Assembly: GCF_029201565.1 (NCBI RefSeq)
Contig: NZ_CP104002.1
Location: forward strand, 1,815,001 to 1,879,000
Reading direction: 5' to 3'
Source: Devosia sp. SD17-2
GTDB taxonomy: Bacteria > Pseudomonadota > Alphaproteobacteria > Rhizobiales > Devosiaceae
DNA: 64,000 nucleotides
Below, in pieces: positions 51,092 to 59,416 of the stretch. Position 1 is the first letter of the stretch. Every line of letters starts with the position of its first letter. A model generated the notes under the pieces. It worked only from the letters and a program-made list of their open reading frames with translations, had not been told where the DNA came from and searched no databases. The translations under genes were made by a program, and so were the position numbers.

Positions 51092-51277
51092 GCACTTGAG
51101 GAGGTGCATGATGTGCCGGACAGGATGGGGCCAAACTGGTTGCCAATATTCTCCTGTCTTTCCAGAGCCTGGGAGTGCTGTCCATAGAATTGGGACGACG
51201 GCTGGGGAGGGCTGTCTCACGCAATAGCATATCACGTCATAGCGTCTGGACGTTTCAACTATCGGGGGAGAAGAATT

Positions 51278-51820
51278 GTGTTTCAGGACACGTCCGTACT
51301 TGGACGTCTGGCGAATGGTGTTGCCCGTTGGATGGCGATAGCCGGGGGCATCGTGCTCCTCGCGATGGTTGTCCTCGTTGTCGTCAGCGTCACCGGCAGA
51401 GCGTTCATCTGGGCCGGTCTCAAGCCGATCCTGGGCGATTATGAGCTCGTGACCGTGGGCATGGGCTTTGCGGTCTTCGCCTTTCTACCCATTGCCCACA
51501 TCGCCCGGGGTCACGCACTTGTTTCCCTGATCACCGACAGTCTTGGACCGCGCACCAACGCCTGGATCTTGGTCGTCACCGATCTGCTGATGCTGGTGGC
51601 CTCGGCCTTTATCGCCTGGCGGCTGTGGTTCGGCATGCTCGACAAATTCAACTATCGTGAAACGACAATCCTGCTTGGGATCTCGATGGGCTGGGCATTT
51701 GCCGCTGCCATGGTTGGCGCGGCGGCGATGGTCTTCGTCGCCTTCTATGTATTCGGCCGATCCATCAGCGATGCGCTTGCCGGACGCGCCGGACCCAAGC
51801 ATGTGGGGAGCGAACATTGA
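51278..51820 (+). CDS. TRAP transporter small permease (DctQ)
   Basis: 180 residues, start GTG 51278 after GGGGGAGAAG. Four hydrophobic segments in DctQ style: WMAIAGGIVLLAMVVLVVVSVTGRAFI, YELVTVGMGFAVFAFLPIAHIARGHALVSLI, TDLLMLVASAFIAWRLWFGMLDKF and TTILLGISMGWAFAAAMVGAAAMVFVAFYVF. It forms the membrane complex with DctM. By context it should take up aromatic acids such as ferulate. The stop overlaps the TTG start of dctM (TTGA). The leader is about 210 bases if the predicted promoter is right. Confidence 0.9.
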   Translation: MFQDTSVLGRLANGVARWMAIAGGIVLLAMVVLVVVSVTGRAFIWAGLKPILGDYELVTVGMGFAVFAFLPIAHIARGHALVSLITDSLGPRTNAWILVVTDLLMLVASAFIAWRLWFGMLDKFNYRETTILLGISMGWAFAAAMVGAAAMVFVAFYVFGRSISDALAGRAGPKHVGSEH

Positions 51821-53142
51821 CCACCAATCTCATCCTCGGACTTCTGGGCATTCCGGTCGTCCTGTTGCTGGTCTTCCTGCGCGTCCCGATCGGGCTGGCC
51901 ATGATGGCCGTGGGTGTTGTCGGCACCTGGCTCGTCACCAAGAATTTCAATCCGGTGATGTCGCAATTCAAGACGCTGAGCTACAGCACGTTTGCGTCGC
52001 ACAGCCTTTCCGTTGTGCCGTTGTTCCTGCTGATGGGCCAGTTCGCGACCATGAGCGGGCTTTCTACCAAGATATTCAAGGCGGCGACGGCCTGGCTTGG
52101 GCACCGCAAAGGCGGTGTGGCGATGGCCGCTATCGGCGCGAGCGCCGGCTTTGGCTCCATCGTCGGGTCGTCGCTGGCAACCGCAGCAACAATGGGTCGG
52201 GTGGCGCTGCCGGAGCTCAAGAAATATGGCTATTCGGATAGTCTGGCGACGGGAACCGTGGCCGCCGGCGGCACGCTGGGCATTCTGATTCCGCCGTCGG
52301 TGATCCTGGTGATTTTCGCGGTGCTGACCGAACAGAACATCGCAAAGCTGTTCATGGGCGCGTTCATTCCAGGCCTTCTGGCAGCCCTGGGCTATCTCAT
52401 TGTCATCGCCATTTATGTGCGGGTTCGGCCCGGCGCTGGTACGACGCTGGAACGGCTCCCGTACGTCGAGCGGTTCAAGGCGCTGTTTGATATCTGGCCG
52501 GTGCTGGCGGTGTTCGTGCTGGTCATCGGCGGCATCTACACCGGCATCTTCACTCCCACCGAGGCCGCGGCCATCGGCGCTGCGGGCACCGGGCTGATTG
52601 CCCTCGCCAATCGAAGCCTCAGCTGGGCGGGCGTCAGAGACGCGCTGATTTCGACGGCCACGTCGACGGCGATGATCTTCCTGATCGTGTTCGGTGCCGC
52701 GGTGCTCAACGGGTTCCTGGCGCTGTCACAACTGCCGCAGTTTTCGGCCAACTGGATTGGCGAGCAGGGGTTCAACCCGTGGGTGGTGCTGGCGATTGTG
52801 CTGGTGTTCTACGTCATTCTCGGCTGCGTCATGGACTCTCTGTCCATGATCCTGCTGACCATTCCGATCCTTTATCCCATGCTGATGGTCCTCGATTTCG
52901 GCCTCACACCGGACGAGTTCGGCATCTGGTTTGGCATAATCGCGCTGATTGCGGTCGAGGTGGGATTGATCACCCCGCCGGTGGGCATGAACCTATTCAT
53001 CATCAACAGCATGTCGCCGGGCACCAAGCTCTCCGACACCTATTGGGGCGTGTTGCCATTCGTTCTGAGCGACATTGTCCGAACCATAATCCTGGTAGCA
53101 TTCCCAGCGATCACGCTCAGCCTGGTCTGGTGGTTCTACTAG
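51817..53142 (+). CDS. TRAP transporter large permease (DctM)
   Basis: 441 residues with about 12 hydrophobic segments, the sodium-coupled transport subunit. Family blocks: VPLFLLMGQFATMSGL, SAGFGSIVGSSLATAATMGRVALPEL, AAGGTLGILIPPSVILVIFAVLTEQNIAKLFMGAFIPGLL, GGIYTGIFTPTEAAAIGA and GLITPPVGMNLFIINSM. The start TTG at 51817 overlaps the dctQ stop. It is followed 83 bases later by the binding-protein gene. Confidence 0.93.
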   Translation: MTTNLILGLLGIPVVLLLVFLRVPIGLAMMAVGVVGTWLVTKNFNPVMSQFKTLSYSTFASHSLSVVPLFLLMGQFATMSGLSTKIFKAATAWLGHRKGGVAMAAIGASAGFGSIVGSSLATAATMGRVALPELKKYGYSDSLATGTVAAGGTLGILIPPSVILVIFAVLTEQNIAKLFMGAFIPGLLAALGYLIVIAIYVRVRPGAGTTLERLPYVERFKALFDIWPVLAVFVLVIGGIYTGIFTPTEAAAIGAAGTGLIALANRSLSWAGVRDALISTATSTAMIFLIVFGAAVLNGFLALSQLPQFSANWIGEQGFNPWVVLAIVLVFYVILGCVMDSLSMILLTIPILYPMLMVLDFGLTPDEFGIWFGIIALIAVEVGLITPPVGMNLFIINSMSPGTKLSDTYWGVLPFVLSDIVRTIILVAFPAITLSLVWWFY

Positions 53143-53225
53143 CGAGGATGCTCTGCGCGTCGAGGAGGAATGAGGCGCAGGGCCAACTGGCCGGCAATTG
53201 TCCGGCACCCAAGGGAGGAAGTAAA

Positions 53226-54242
53226 ATGAAGTCGACAAGCCTTATTCTCGGCGCGATTGCAGCCCTGGCGCTGTCCAGCACGAGCTTTGCCCAGGAGGTG
53301 ACGCTCCGCATTCACCAGATGCTGCCGGCACAGGCGACCATCCCGGCACAGGCGATCGAGCCCTGGGCCAATATGGTGTCAGAAGCTTCCGGCGGGCGCA
53401 TTGCCTTTGAACTCTATCCGGCCATGCAGCTCGGTGGCGTTCCTGCCGATCTCTACGACCAGGCCAAGGACGGCGTGGTGGATATCGTCTGGACCATTCT
53501 GGGCTATACGCCGGGCCGCTTCCCCAAGGCGGAAGTGTTCGAGCTGCCCTTCATGCTGACCACCGGCGAGGCATCCTCGGCGGCCTTCTATAAGTATGTG
53601 ATGGCCAATGCCGCCGACGAAATGGCCGGGTCCAAAGTGCTGGCACTGCACACCCACGGCCCCGGGCTCTTCCATTCGCAGGAGCCGATCAACTCGCTCG
53701 AAGACCTCGAGGGGATGAAGGTCCGCGGCGGATCTCGCATTATTTCCAACATGTTGCGCCTGCTCGGTGCCGAGCCAGTCGGCATGCCGGTGACCCAGAC
53801 CCCGGAAGCGCTGTCGAAGGGCGTGATCGAAGCGACGACCGTTCCGTGGGAAGTTACCCCCTCGCTGCGTATTGCCGAGCTGGTGAAGAACCATACCGGT
53901 TTCACCAGCGACCATGGCCTCTACAGCCAGACGTTCGGCATGTTCATGAACCATGACAGCTACAACAATCTGCCCGATGATCTGAAGGCGATCATCGACG
54001 AACATTCGGGGCTGGAGCTGTCGCGCCAGTTCGGTCGCGTCATGGATAATGGTGATGCGACAGGCCTCTCGCTCGCTGTGAAGGCCGGCAACAACATCGT
54101 CCAGCTCGATGCCGAAGAGACCGCCCGCTGGGTGGCGGCTGCCGAGCCGACCTATGATGAATGGTACAAGGAAATGGAAGCCATCGGCGTCGATGGCCCG
54201 GCTCTGGTGGAAGCTGCCCGCGCTGCAATCGCGGCAGAGTAA
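53226..54242 (+). CDS. TRAP transporter solute-binding protein (DctP)
   Basis: 338 residues starting at ATG 53226 (GGGAGGAAG upstream). The signal peptide LILGAIAALALSSTSFA is followed by a DctP-type domain with FELYPAMQLGGVPADLYDQAKDGVVDIVW, LEDLEGMKVRGGSRIISNMLRLLGAEPVGMPVTQTPEALSKGVIEAT (conserved Arg that binds a carboxylate) and a helical C-terminus. Substrate is not provable; linkage to fcs genes and a shared dyad suggest ferulate, coumarate or a related aromatic acid. Confidence 0.9.
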   Translation: MKSTSLILGAIAALALSSTSFAQEVTLRIHQMLPAQATIPAQAIEPWANMVSEASGGRIAFELYPAMQLGGVPADLYDQAKDGVVDIVWTILGYTPGRFPKAEVFELPFMLTTGEASSAAFYKYVMANAADEMAGSKVLALHTHGPGLFHSQEPINSLEDLEGMKVRGGSRIISNMLRLLGAEPVGMPVTQTPEALSKGVIEATTVPWEVTPSLRIAELVKNHTGFTSDHGLYSQTFGMFMNHDSYNNLPDDLKAIIDEHSGLELSRQFGRVMDNGDATGLSLAVKAGNNIVQLDAEETARWVAAAEPTYDEWYKEMEAIGVDGPALVEAARAAIAAE

Positions 54243-54266
54243 CACCTGCAGACCGACATTTCCGAA

Positions 54267-54296
54267 GCCCCGCCCGATCTCGGGCGGGGCTTTTTT
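54267..54296 (+). terminator. Intrinsic terminator after the TRAP operon
   Basis: GCCCCGCCCG (54267-54276) pairs with CGGGCGGGGC (54281-54290) around ATCT, followed by six T (54291-54296). Confidence 0.95.
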
Positions 54297-54305
54297 GTGG
54301 GTTTC

Positions 54306-54317
54306 GGGAACGTGACC
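54306..54317. promoter_or_regulatory. LacI-type half-symmetric site upstream of lacI
   Basis: GGGAACGTGACC, one mismatch from the reverse complement (GGGAACGTTACC) of the site at 54415-54426 and two from the perfect palindrome at 55563-55574. It lies 109 bases upstream of the first of these, a spacing that could allow looping. Confidence 0.45.
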
Positions 54318-54381
54318 GCCGGAGAGGCCGTGGTGCTAAGGGCCTGCAATCTCAAGTCTTTTCGATATTTACGCTGCTTGC

Positions 54382-54426
54382 TCAACATGTGGTGTTGACT
54401 TGGGTGTGTTTCGCGGTAACGTTCCC
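54382..54426 (+). promoter_or_regulatory. lacI promoter with two dyads
   Basis: TTGACT (54395-54400), 16-base spacer, TAACGT (54417-54422) is a fair promoter. TCAACA-N5-TGTTGA (54382-54398) overlaps the -35, and GGTAACGTTCCC (54415-54426) overlaps the -10. The latter fits the LacI-family central-CG palindrome, implying autoregulation. Confidence 0.55.
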
Positions 54427-54465
54427 ATGCTTGGCGGAGGGGCCGGGCGAGGGAGAGAATTGGGT

Positions 54466-55515
54466 ATGAGCCGTAACCGCCGGCCGACCATTATCGATGT
54501 TGCCGAGCGCGCCGGGGTGTCCAAGAGCACCGCAGCGCGGGCACTGGCTGGTTCTTCCAACATCACTGAAGAGACCCGGAAAAAGGTCATCCAGGCGGCC
54601 GAGGCGGTGGGCTATGAGCGCAACCATCTGGCGGTGGGCATGCGCTCGGGACGCAGCGGCATGCTGGGGCTCGTCATTCCCGATATCGCCAACCCGTTCT
54701 GGGCTGATGTCGCGCGTGGCGCGCAGGATCGCGCGGCCAAGGCGGGCGCTTCGCTGCTGGTCTTTTCGTCGGACTGGGACCCGCAGGTCGAGGCGGCTCA
54801 TCTGCGGACGCTGCGGCGGGCCCGGGTGGATGGCGCCATCGTCAATCCCGTCTCCGACAGTTTTGACGATCTTGACCGCTTCGGCATGCCCTGCGTGTTC
54901 ATCGGTTCGAGCGCCGAACGGTTTCCAGATATTTCGAGCGTCGGCTCGGACATCGCCCAGGCCGTGCGGCTGGGCCTCGATTATCTTGTCGCCAAGGGGC
55001 ACAAGGCTCCCGCGCTGATCCTGGGCTCGAAAGGTCGTCTGGCCCGTGCGCGTTTTTTGCGGGCTGTGCATGAGCACTGTGTCGAGCGCGACCTCGATCC
55101 AGCGATCCTGCCGATCGAGGACGGCGAATATACGGTTGAAGGCGGGCGCGAGGCGATGCGGCGCCTGCTGGCGCAACCGCGCGTTGGGCATCTGGCGGTG
55201 TTTGCCGCCAATGACATGATGGCGCTAGGCGCAATGATGGCGGTGCGCGACGCGGGCCTCGATTGCCCGAGCGATGTGTCGATCCTCGGTTTTGACGGGA
55301 TTCCGTCAGGGGAATTTGCCTGGCCGGGGCTCACGACCGTGGCCAAGCCGGGACGCGATATCGGCGAGCGGGCAGTGGAGTGCCTGTTCGATGAGATTGA
55401 ACACAAGCCGGACCACCGGCGAATTTACATGCCGTGCCGACTTCTAGAGCGAGGCTCACTCGCCGATCTGTCGACACAGCATGCCTCGCACATCGCGGGG
55501 GCAGGGAGGGTCTGA
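54466..55515 (+). CDS. LacI-family transcriptional regulator
   Basis: 349 residues from ATG 54466 (GGGAGAGAA upstream). The N-terminal LacI helix-turn-helix and hinge helix read RRPTIIDVAERAGVSKSTAARALAGSSNITEETRKKVIQAAEAVGYERNHLA. The periplasmic-binding-protein-like effector domain follows (SGMLGLVIPDIANPFWADVARGAQDRAAKAGASLLVFSSD ... GFDGIPSGEFAWPGLTTV). It is the first gene of the ABC importer cluster, 2 bases from the permease gene; the effector should be the imported compound or a breakdown product. Confidence 0.93.
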   Translation: MSRNRRPTIIDVAERAGVSKSTAARALAGSSNITEETRKKVIQAAEAVGYERNHLAVGMRSGRSGMLGLVIPDIANPFWADVARGAQDRAAKAGASLLVFSSDWDPQVEAAHLRTLRRARVDGAIVNPVSDSFDDLDRFGMPCVFIGSSAERFPDISSVGSDIAQAVRLGLDYLVAKGHKAPALILGSKGRLARARFLRAVHEHCVERDLDPAILPIEDGEYTVEGGREAMRRLLAQPRVGHLAVFAANDMMALGAMMAVRDAGLDCPSDVSILGFDGIPSGEFAWPGLTTVAKPGRDIGERAVECLFDEIEHKPDHRRIYMPCRLLERGSLADLSTQHASHIAGAGRV

Positions 55516-55517
55516 AA

Positions 55518-56525
55518 ATGACTGCTGATGCCGGTCAAAATTCGACGCGTGCACCAATCGGTGGGAACGTTCCCGCTGACGCAGCCATTCGCACTTCGGG
55601 TGAGTTGGCTAGCAGACTGTTACCCGCGAGGAAGGGTTTTCGCGAAAGCGTGCGCCAATGGTGGCCCTATTACGCGATGATGGCGCCGGGCCTCCTGTTC
55701 TTCTTCGTCTGGCACTATGTTCCGATCTGGGAAGCCAAGATGGCGTTCGAGCAGGTCCGGATCATTCCGCCCAATATCTGGGTCGGGCTGAAGAACTTTC
55801 AGACGCTGTTCTCCTCGCCGCTGTTCTACCAGGTGCTGGCCAATACGCTGATCATCTCGGGCATGAAGATCATCTTCGTGTTCCCCGTTCCGATCATCGT
55901 GGCGCTGCTGCTCAATGAAATCCGCAGCGGTAAGTTTCGCGGGATGATCCAGTCGGCGATCTATCTGCCGCACTTCCTGTCCTGGGTGGTGATCGCGGGC
56001 GTGTTCATTGCGCTGCTGTCGCCTACCGATGGCGCGGTCAACCAGATCCAGACCGCGATGGGCTTTGCGCCCATCAACTACATGACCAATACCGGAACGA
56101 TCCGCTGGGTGCTGGTGATCTCGGAAATCTGGCGCTCGGCCGGTTGGGACAGCCTGCTCTATCTCGCGGCGATCTTTGCGATCGACCCGCAGCTCTATGA
56201 GGCGGCGGAGCTGGACGGCGCGAGCCGCTGGCAGAAGATCCGACACGTCACCATTCCCGGCATCGTGCCGACCATTGCGACGCTGTTCATTCTCAACATG
56301 GGCATGTTCCTCTCGGCTGACCTCAACCAGGTGGTCAACATGCAGAACGCGGTCAATGCGTCGACCATCGATATCCTCGACACCTATGTATACCGCATGG
56401 GCCTGTTTACCGGGGAGTACGCGCTGGCGACGGCGGCGGGCCTCTTCAAGGCTGTGATCGGCATGGCGCTGGTGTTGATCAGCCATTTCATCAGCAAGCG
56501 ACTAACCGGCAAGGGAGTGTGGTGA
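55518..56525 (+). CDS. ABC transporter permease, LplB-like
   Basis: 335 residues from ATG 55518 (GGGAGGG at 55504-55510). Six membrane segments, starting WWPYYAMMAPGLLFFFVWHYVPI. The conserved EAA loop that docks the ATPase is QLYEAAELDGASRWQKIRHVTIPGI. The W-x-A-K-M-AF / IWVGLKNFQTLFSSPLFYQVLANTLIIS pattern fits LplB-type carbohydrate permeases. The first 50 residues are hydrophilic and hold the operator-like sequence described at 55563. The stop overlaps the next ATG (TGATG). Confidence 0.92.
   Translation: MTADAGQNSTRAPIGGNVPADAAIRTSGELASRLLPARKGFRESVRQWWPYYAMMAPGLLFFFVWHYVPIWEAKMAFEQVRIIPPNIWVGLKNFQTLFSSPLFYQVLANTLIISGMKIIFVFPVPIIVALLLNEIRSGKFRGMIQSAIYLPHFLSWVVIAGVFIALLSPTDGAVNQIQTAMGFAPINYMTNTGTIRWVLVISEIWRSAGWDSLLYLAAIFAIDPQLYEAAELDGASRWQKIRHVTIPGIVPTIATLFILNMGMFLSADLNQVVNMQNAVNASTIDILDTYVYRMGLFTGEYALATAAGLFKAVIGMALVLISHFISKRLTGKGVW
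55563..55574. promoter_or_regulatory. Perfect palindrome GGGAACGTTCCC inside the permease 5' end
   Basis: A 12-bp perfect dyad with the same half-site as the two sites upstream of lacI. It encodes part of Gly-Gly-Asn-Val-Pro at residues 16-20 of the permease, so it would be an intragenic operator, about 1.15 kb from the lacI promoter. Confidence 0.5.
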
Positions 56526-57424
56526 TGGCCAGTTTTTCGCGCCGGACGCCGCTCGAACGCGTCGAATATGTGCTTATCGTCTCGACCCTGCTGCTGCTTG
56601 TGGTGTTCACGCTGCATCCGCTGCTCAACCTCCTGGCGCTGTCGTTTACCGAGCCGAGCAAGGTGGCTGGCTTTTCGGGCCTCTCGATCATCCCCGACGG
56701 GTTTTCGACCGATGTCTGGGCACTGCTGCTGCAGCACCCCAACGTGCAGCGGGGTCTCTTCAACTCGATCTGGATGACGGCGACCAGCGTTTGCCTTGGT
56801 GTTTTCGGCACGGCGCTGATGGCCTGGGGCATGTCGCGACCCGGCCTGCCGGGTCGACGGCTGATCTTCATCATGGTGCTGGTGACCATCGTGTTCGAGC
56901 CCGGCATCATTCCCGACTACTTCCTGATGAAGCGGATGGGCCTGCTCAACACGCCCTGGGCCGTCATCATGTATAAGGTGATCAGCGCCTGGTACCTCAT
57001 CATCCTCATCCGCTTCTTCGAGGAAATTCCCAAGGAATTGCTGGAGGCGGCTGAGCTCGACGGCGCCAATCCGTTCCAGACCTTTTTCCTGGTCGTGCTG
57101 CCGCTGGCCAAGCCCGCGCTCGCCACCATCGCGCTGTTCTACCTCGTGCTGCACTGGAACGAGTTCTTCCGCTCGATGATCTACCTCAACGACCAGACGA
57201 AGTGGCCGCTGCAGGTGGTGCTGCGCCAGTTCGTGATCGAGGGGGACAAGGTGGCCATCGTCGGCGCTAATAATCTCGCCAACAACACGGCCATTGCGCA
57301 GATCAATATCCGGGCGCTGAAGGCGGGGATGATCTTCATCACCATCCTGCCGATCCTGGCAATCTACCCGCTGATTTTGAAGTTCTTCACCAAGGGCACG
57401 ATGTCGGGGGCGCTGAAGGGATGA
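56525..57424 (+). CDS. ABC transporter permease, LplC-like
   Basis: 299 residues. Six membrane segments; the EAA loop reads LLEAAELDGANPFQTFFLVVLPLAKPALATIALFYLVLHWNEFF. The C-terminal FITILPILAIYPLILKFFTKGTMSGALKG is a typical end of LplC/YtcP carbohydrate permeases. It forms the heteromeric channel with the preceding permease. A 358-base repeat-filled gap separates it from the binding-protein gene. Confidence 0.92.
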   Translation: MASFSRRTPLERVEYVLIVSTLLLLVVFTLHPLLNLLALSFTEPSKVAGFSGLSIIPDGFSTDVWALLLQHPNVQRGLFNSIWMTATSVCLGVFGTALMAWGMSRPGLPGRRLIFIMVLVTIVFEPGIIPDYFLMKRMGLLNTPWAVIMYKVISAWYLIILIRFFEEIPKELLEAAELDGANPFQTFFLVVLPLAKPALATIALFYLVLHWNEFFRSMIYLNDQTKWPLQVVLRQFVIEGDKVAIVGANNLANNTAIAQINIRALKAGMIFITILPILAIYPLILKFFTKGTMSGALKG

Positions 57425-57437
57425 GGATTTTTGGGGG

Positions 57438-57720
57438 GGCTCACCTCTCCCTTGGGGAGAGGTCGGATTGCGGAGCAAGCCGGGTGAGGGGGCCTTGCTG
57501 GGATTTTGGGAAGGTCCCCTCACCCGACGCAAGGGCGTCGACCTCTCCCCCGGAGGGAGTGGTGGGGCCGGTGTGTGGGACTCCACCCCCTCCTATCCTC
57601 CCCCTTCGAGGGGGAGGTGGAGCCGGTGGGCGGGAGAGAATGGGGCCTGCAGGCCTTTGACGATGGATCGGGGCTCTCGCCCCCCACCCTCAATCTCTCC
57701 CACGAGGGGGAGGGAGGCGG
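57438..57720. repeat. Cluster of extragenic palindromic repeats filling the 358-base gap
   Basis: This gap (57425-57782) holds no gene. It contains several GC-rich elements: CCTCTCCCTTGGGGAGAGG near 57443, GTGAGGGGGCCTTGC near 57484 with its inverted partner GGTCCCCTCACCCG near 57512, CGACGCAAGGGCGTCG near 57526, CCTCTCCCCCGGAGGG near 57542, CCTCCCCCTTCGAGGGGGAGG near 57597 and CTCTCCCACGAGGGGGAGG near 57694. They can fold into strong stems and may lower expression between permease and binding-protein genes or stabilise mRNA ends. Confidence 0.8.
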
Positions 57721-57782
57721 GCCGGTGAGTTACGAAAAATTCCGCGAAAGCGGTGTGACGGAATAAACGGAGGAGACTGGAA

Positions 57783-59216
57783 ATGAAGTTCAAGACGCTG
57801 CTTTTGGCGACGACGGCCATGGCCATGCTGGGTGCTGCTGTGGCGCCGGCTATGGCCCAGACAACGCTGCGGCTGGTGAGCAAGGATCTGCTGACCACCA
57901 ACCCCGATGACATGAAGGAAATCGAGGCTATCGAAGCTGCGCTCAAGGCGCAGGGAACCGATGTCGATATCCAGACCATCGATTTGCCGGGCGGCACCGC
58001 TGCCTATGGCGAGGCGCTGGGCGTGATGCTGCTGTCGGGCGATATCCCGGACATCATGTATTTCCAAGGCGGCGACCAGAAGATGGCCGAGCAGGGGATT
58101 CTCGAGGATCTGCGCCCCTGGGTGGAAGGCTCGGAAACTGTGAAGGCCGGCATGTGGCCGCACAATTTCGACCGTCTCGAGAACTATCCTTATCTCATCT
58201 ATCTCTATCCCGCGCGCGCTCCGCAGCCGGTGATGCGCAAGGACTGGCTGGATGAGCTGGGCCTTCAGCCACCGACCACGGTGGAAGAATATGAAGCGCT
58301 GTTCCAGGCCATTCACGACGCCGATCTCGATGGTGACGGCACGCCGGGCAATACGCTGGGCCTGACCGGTTTTGGCAATACGGGTGAACTCGACTCCATC
58401 TTCAATCAGGCGTTTGGCGTGACCGGCACCTGGATGAAGAACGCCGAGGGCAAGTGGGTGAATGCCCGCGTGACCGACGCGGAAAAGGCCAAGATCGAGT
58501 TCTACGCGCGGCTGGCGGACAAGGGCCTCTTCGACAAGGAATATGTCACCAACACCTATGACGTGAAGGAAGACAAGTTCTACACCGGCAAGGCCGGCGT
58601 GATCTTCGGCTCGTCGCCGGAAGTGATCGACATCTATTCGGGCAAGATGCGCCAGACCTATCCGGAAGCTGACGTGAGCCTCGTGCTGCTGCCAGTGCCG
58701 TCGGGCCCGGGCGGCAAGGGCCTGGCTGCGGTCGATGTGGCCAAGGAAGCGCGCGGCTGGGCGATCTCCTCGCTCTCCGAGCACAAGGACGAAGCCTTCA
58801 AGGTGCTCGAATTCATGGCCTCCAAGGAAGGTCAGGATATCGACCGCCTGGGCTTTGAGGGCGTGCACCACAATACCGCCGCCGATGGCAGCGTGACCTT
58901 CACCGACGCGATCTCGACCTGGTATGCGCGCTTCTTTAACGCGTCCAACTGGACGCCGCCGACCCCGCTGCTTGGCGACACCGCACAGGCCGCGCTCGAC
59001 AACATCAAGGCGGACTTCGTGGCCGACAATGCCTTTGTCTGGCCGGCCGAATACGCCGCTGAGGTCGACGCCACCGAGCAGATCTATCGCGCCTGGGTGG
59101 CCCGCTTCATCACCGGTGAAGCCTCGCTCGACCAGTGGGGCGATTTCGTCAGCGAATACAACGCTGCCGGCGGTGCCCGCATGGCTGAATACGCTGCGAG
59201 CGTGTTGGGCGAGTAA
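57783..59216 (+). CDS. ABC transporter extracellular solute-binding protein
   Basis: 477 residues. Signal peptide TLLLATTAMAMLGAAVAPAMAQ, no lipobox Cys, so a soluble periplasmic protein. The family-1/YtcQ-like carbohydrate-binding fold shows YGEALGVMLLSGDIPDIMYFQGGDQKMAEQGILEDLRPWV, LIYLYPARAPQPVMRKDWLDELGLQPPTTVEEYEALFQAI, DLDGDGTPGNTLGLTGF (calcium-loop-like DxDxDGxPxN) and a C-terminal lid. The ligand is unknown; two DraG-fold hydrolase genes follow, which suggests a glycoside or ribosyl compound. Confidence 0.92.
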   Translation: MKFKTLLLATTAMAMLGAAVAPAMAQTTLRLVSKDLLTTNPDDMKEIEAIEAALKAQGTDVDIQTIDLPGGTAAYGEALGVMLLSGDIPDIMYFQGGDQKMAEQGILEDLRPWVEGSETVKAGMWPHNFDRLENYPYLIYLYPARAPQPVMRKDWLDELGLQPPTTVEEYEALFQAIHDADLDGDGTPGNTLGLTGFGNTGELDSIFNQAFGVTGTWMKNAEGKWVNARVTDAEKAKIEFYARLADKGLFDKEYVTNTYDVKEDKFYTGKAGVIFGSSPEVIDIYSGKMRQTYPEADVSLVLLPVPSGPGGKGLAAVDVAKEARGWAISSLSEHKDEAFKVLEFMASKEGQDIDRLGFEGVHHNTAADGSVTFTDAISTWYARFFNASNWTPPTPLLGDTAQAALDNIKADFVADNAFVWPAEYAAEVDATEQIYRAWVARFITGEASLDQWGDFVSEYNAAGGARMAEYAASVLGE

Positions 59217-59261
59217 GGGCAGGGCGCGGAGGGCGCTGTCTCTCCGCATCCACGGAACGGC

Positions 59262-59365
59262 ACCTCCCCCTTGAAGGGGGAGGTTGGGAGGGGTGCAAGA
59301 GCCCGGATGGCCGAGCTCTTGGCCCCACTCCCACCCTGACCCGCCCCCTTCAGGAGGGGGAGGTG
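59262..59365. repeat. Extragenic palindromic repeat pair
   Basis: CCTCCCCCTTGAAGGGGGAGG near 59263 and a related CGCCCCCTTCAGGAGGGGGAGG near 59342 flank CAAGAGCCCGG-x-TGGCCGAGCTCTTGG, itself an imperfect hairpin. It lies in the gap between the binding-protein gene and the first ADP-ribosylglycohydrolase-like gene. Confidence 0.75.
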
Positions 59366-59416
59366 TCGACTGAGAACGCAGTGATTGACGCCTGAACTGA
59401 AAGTTGTGTGCACACG

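Noticed and set aside
57425..57782. CRISPR-like array in the repeat-filled gap
   Set aside because: The repeats are palindromic and irregular, without constant repeat length or unique equal-length spacers.
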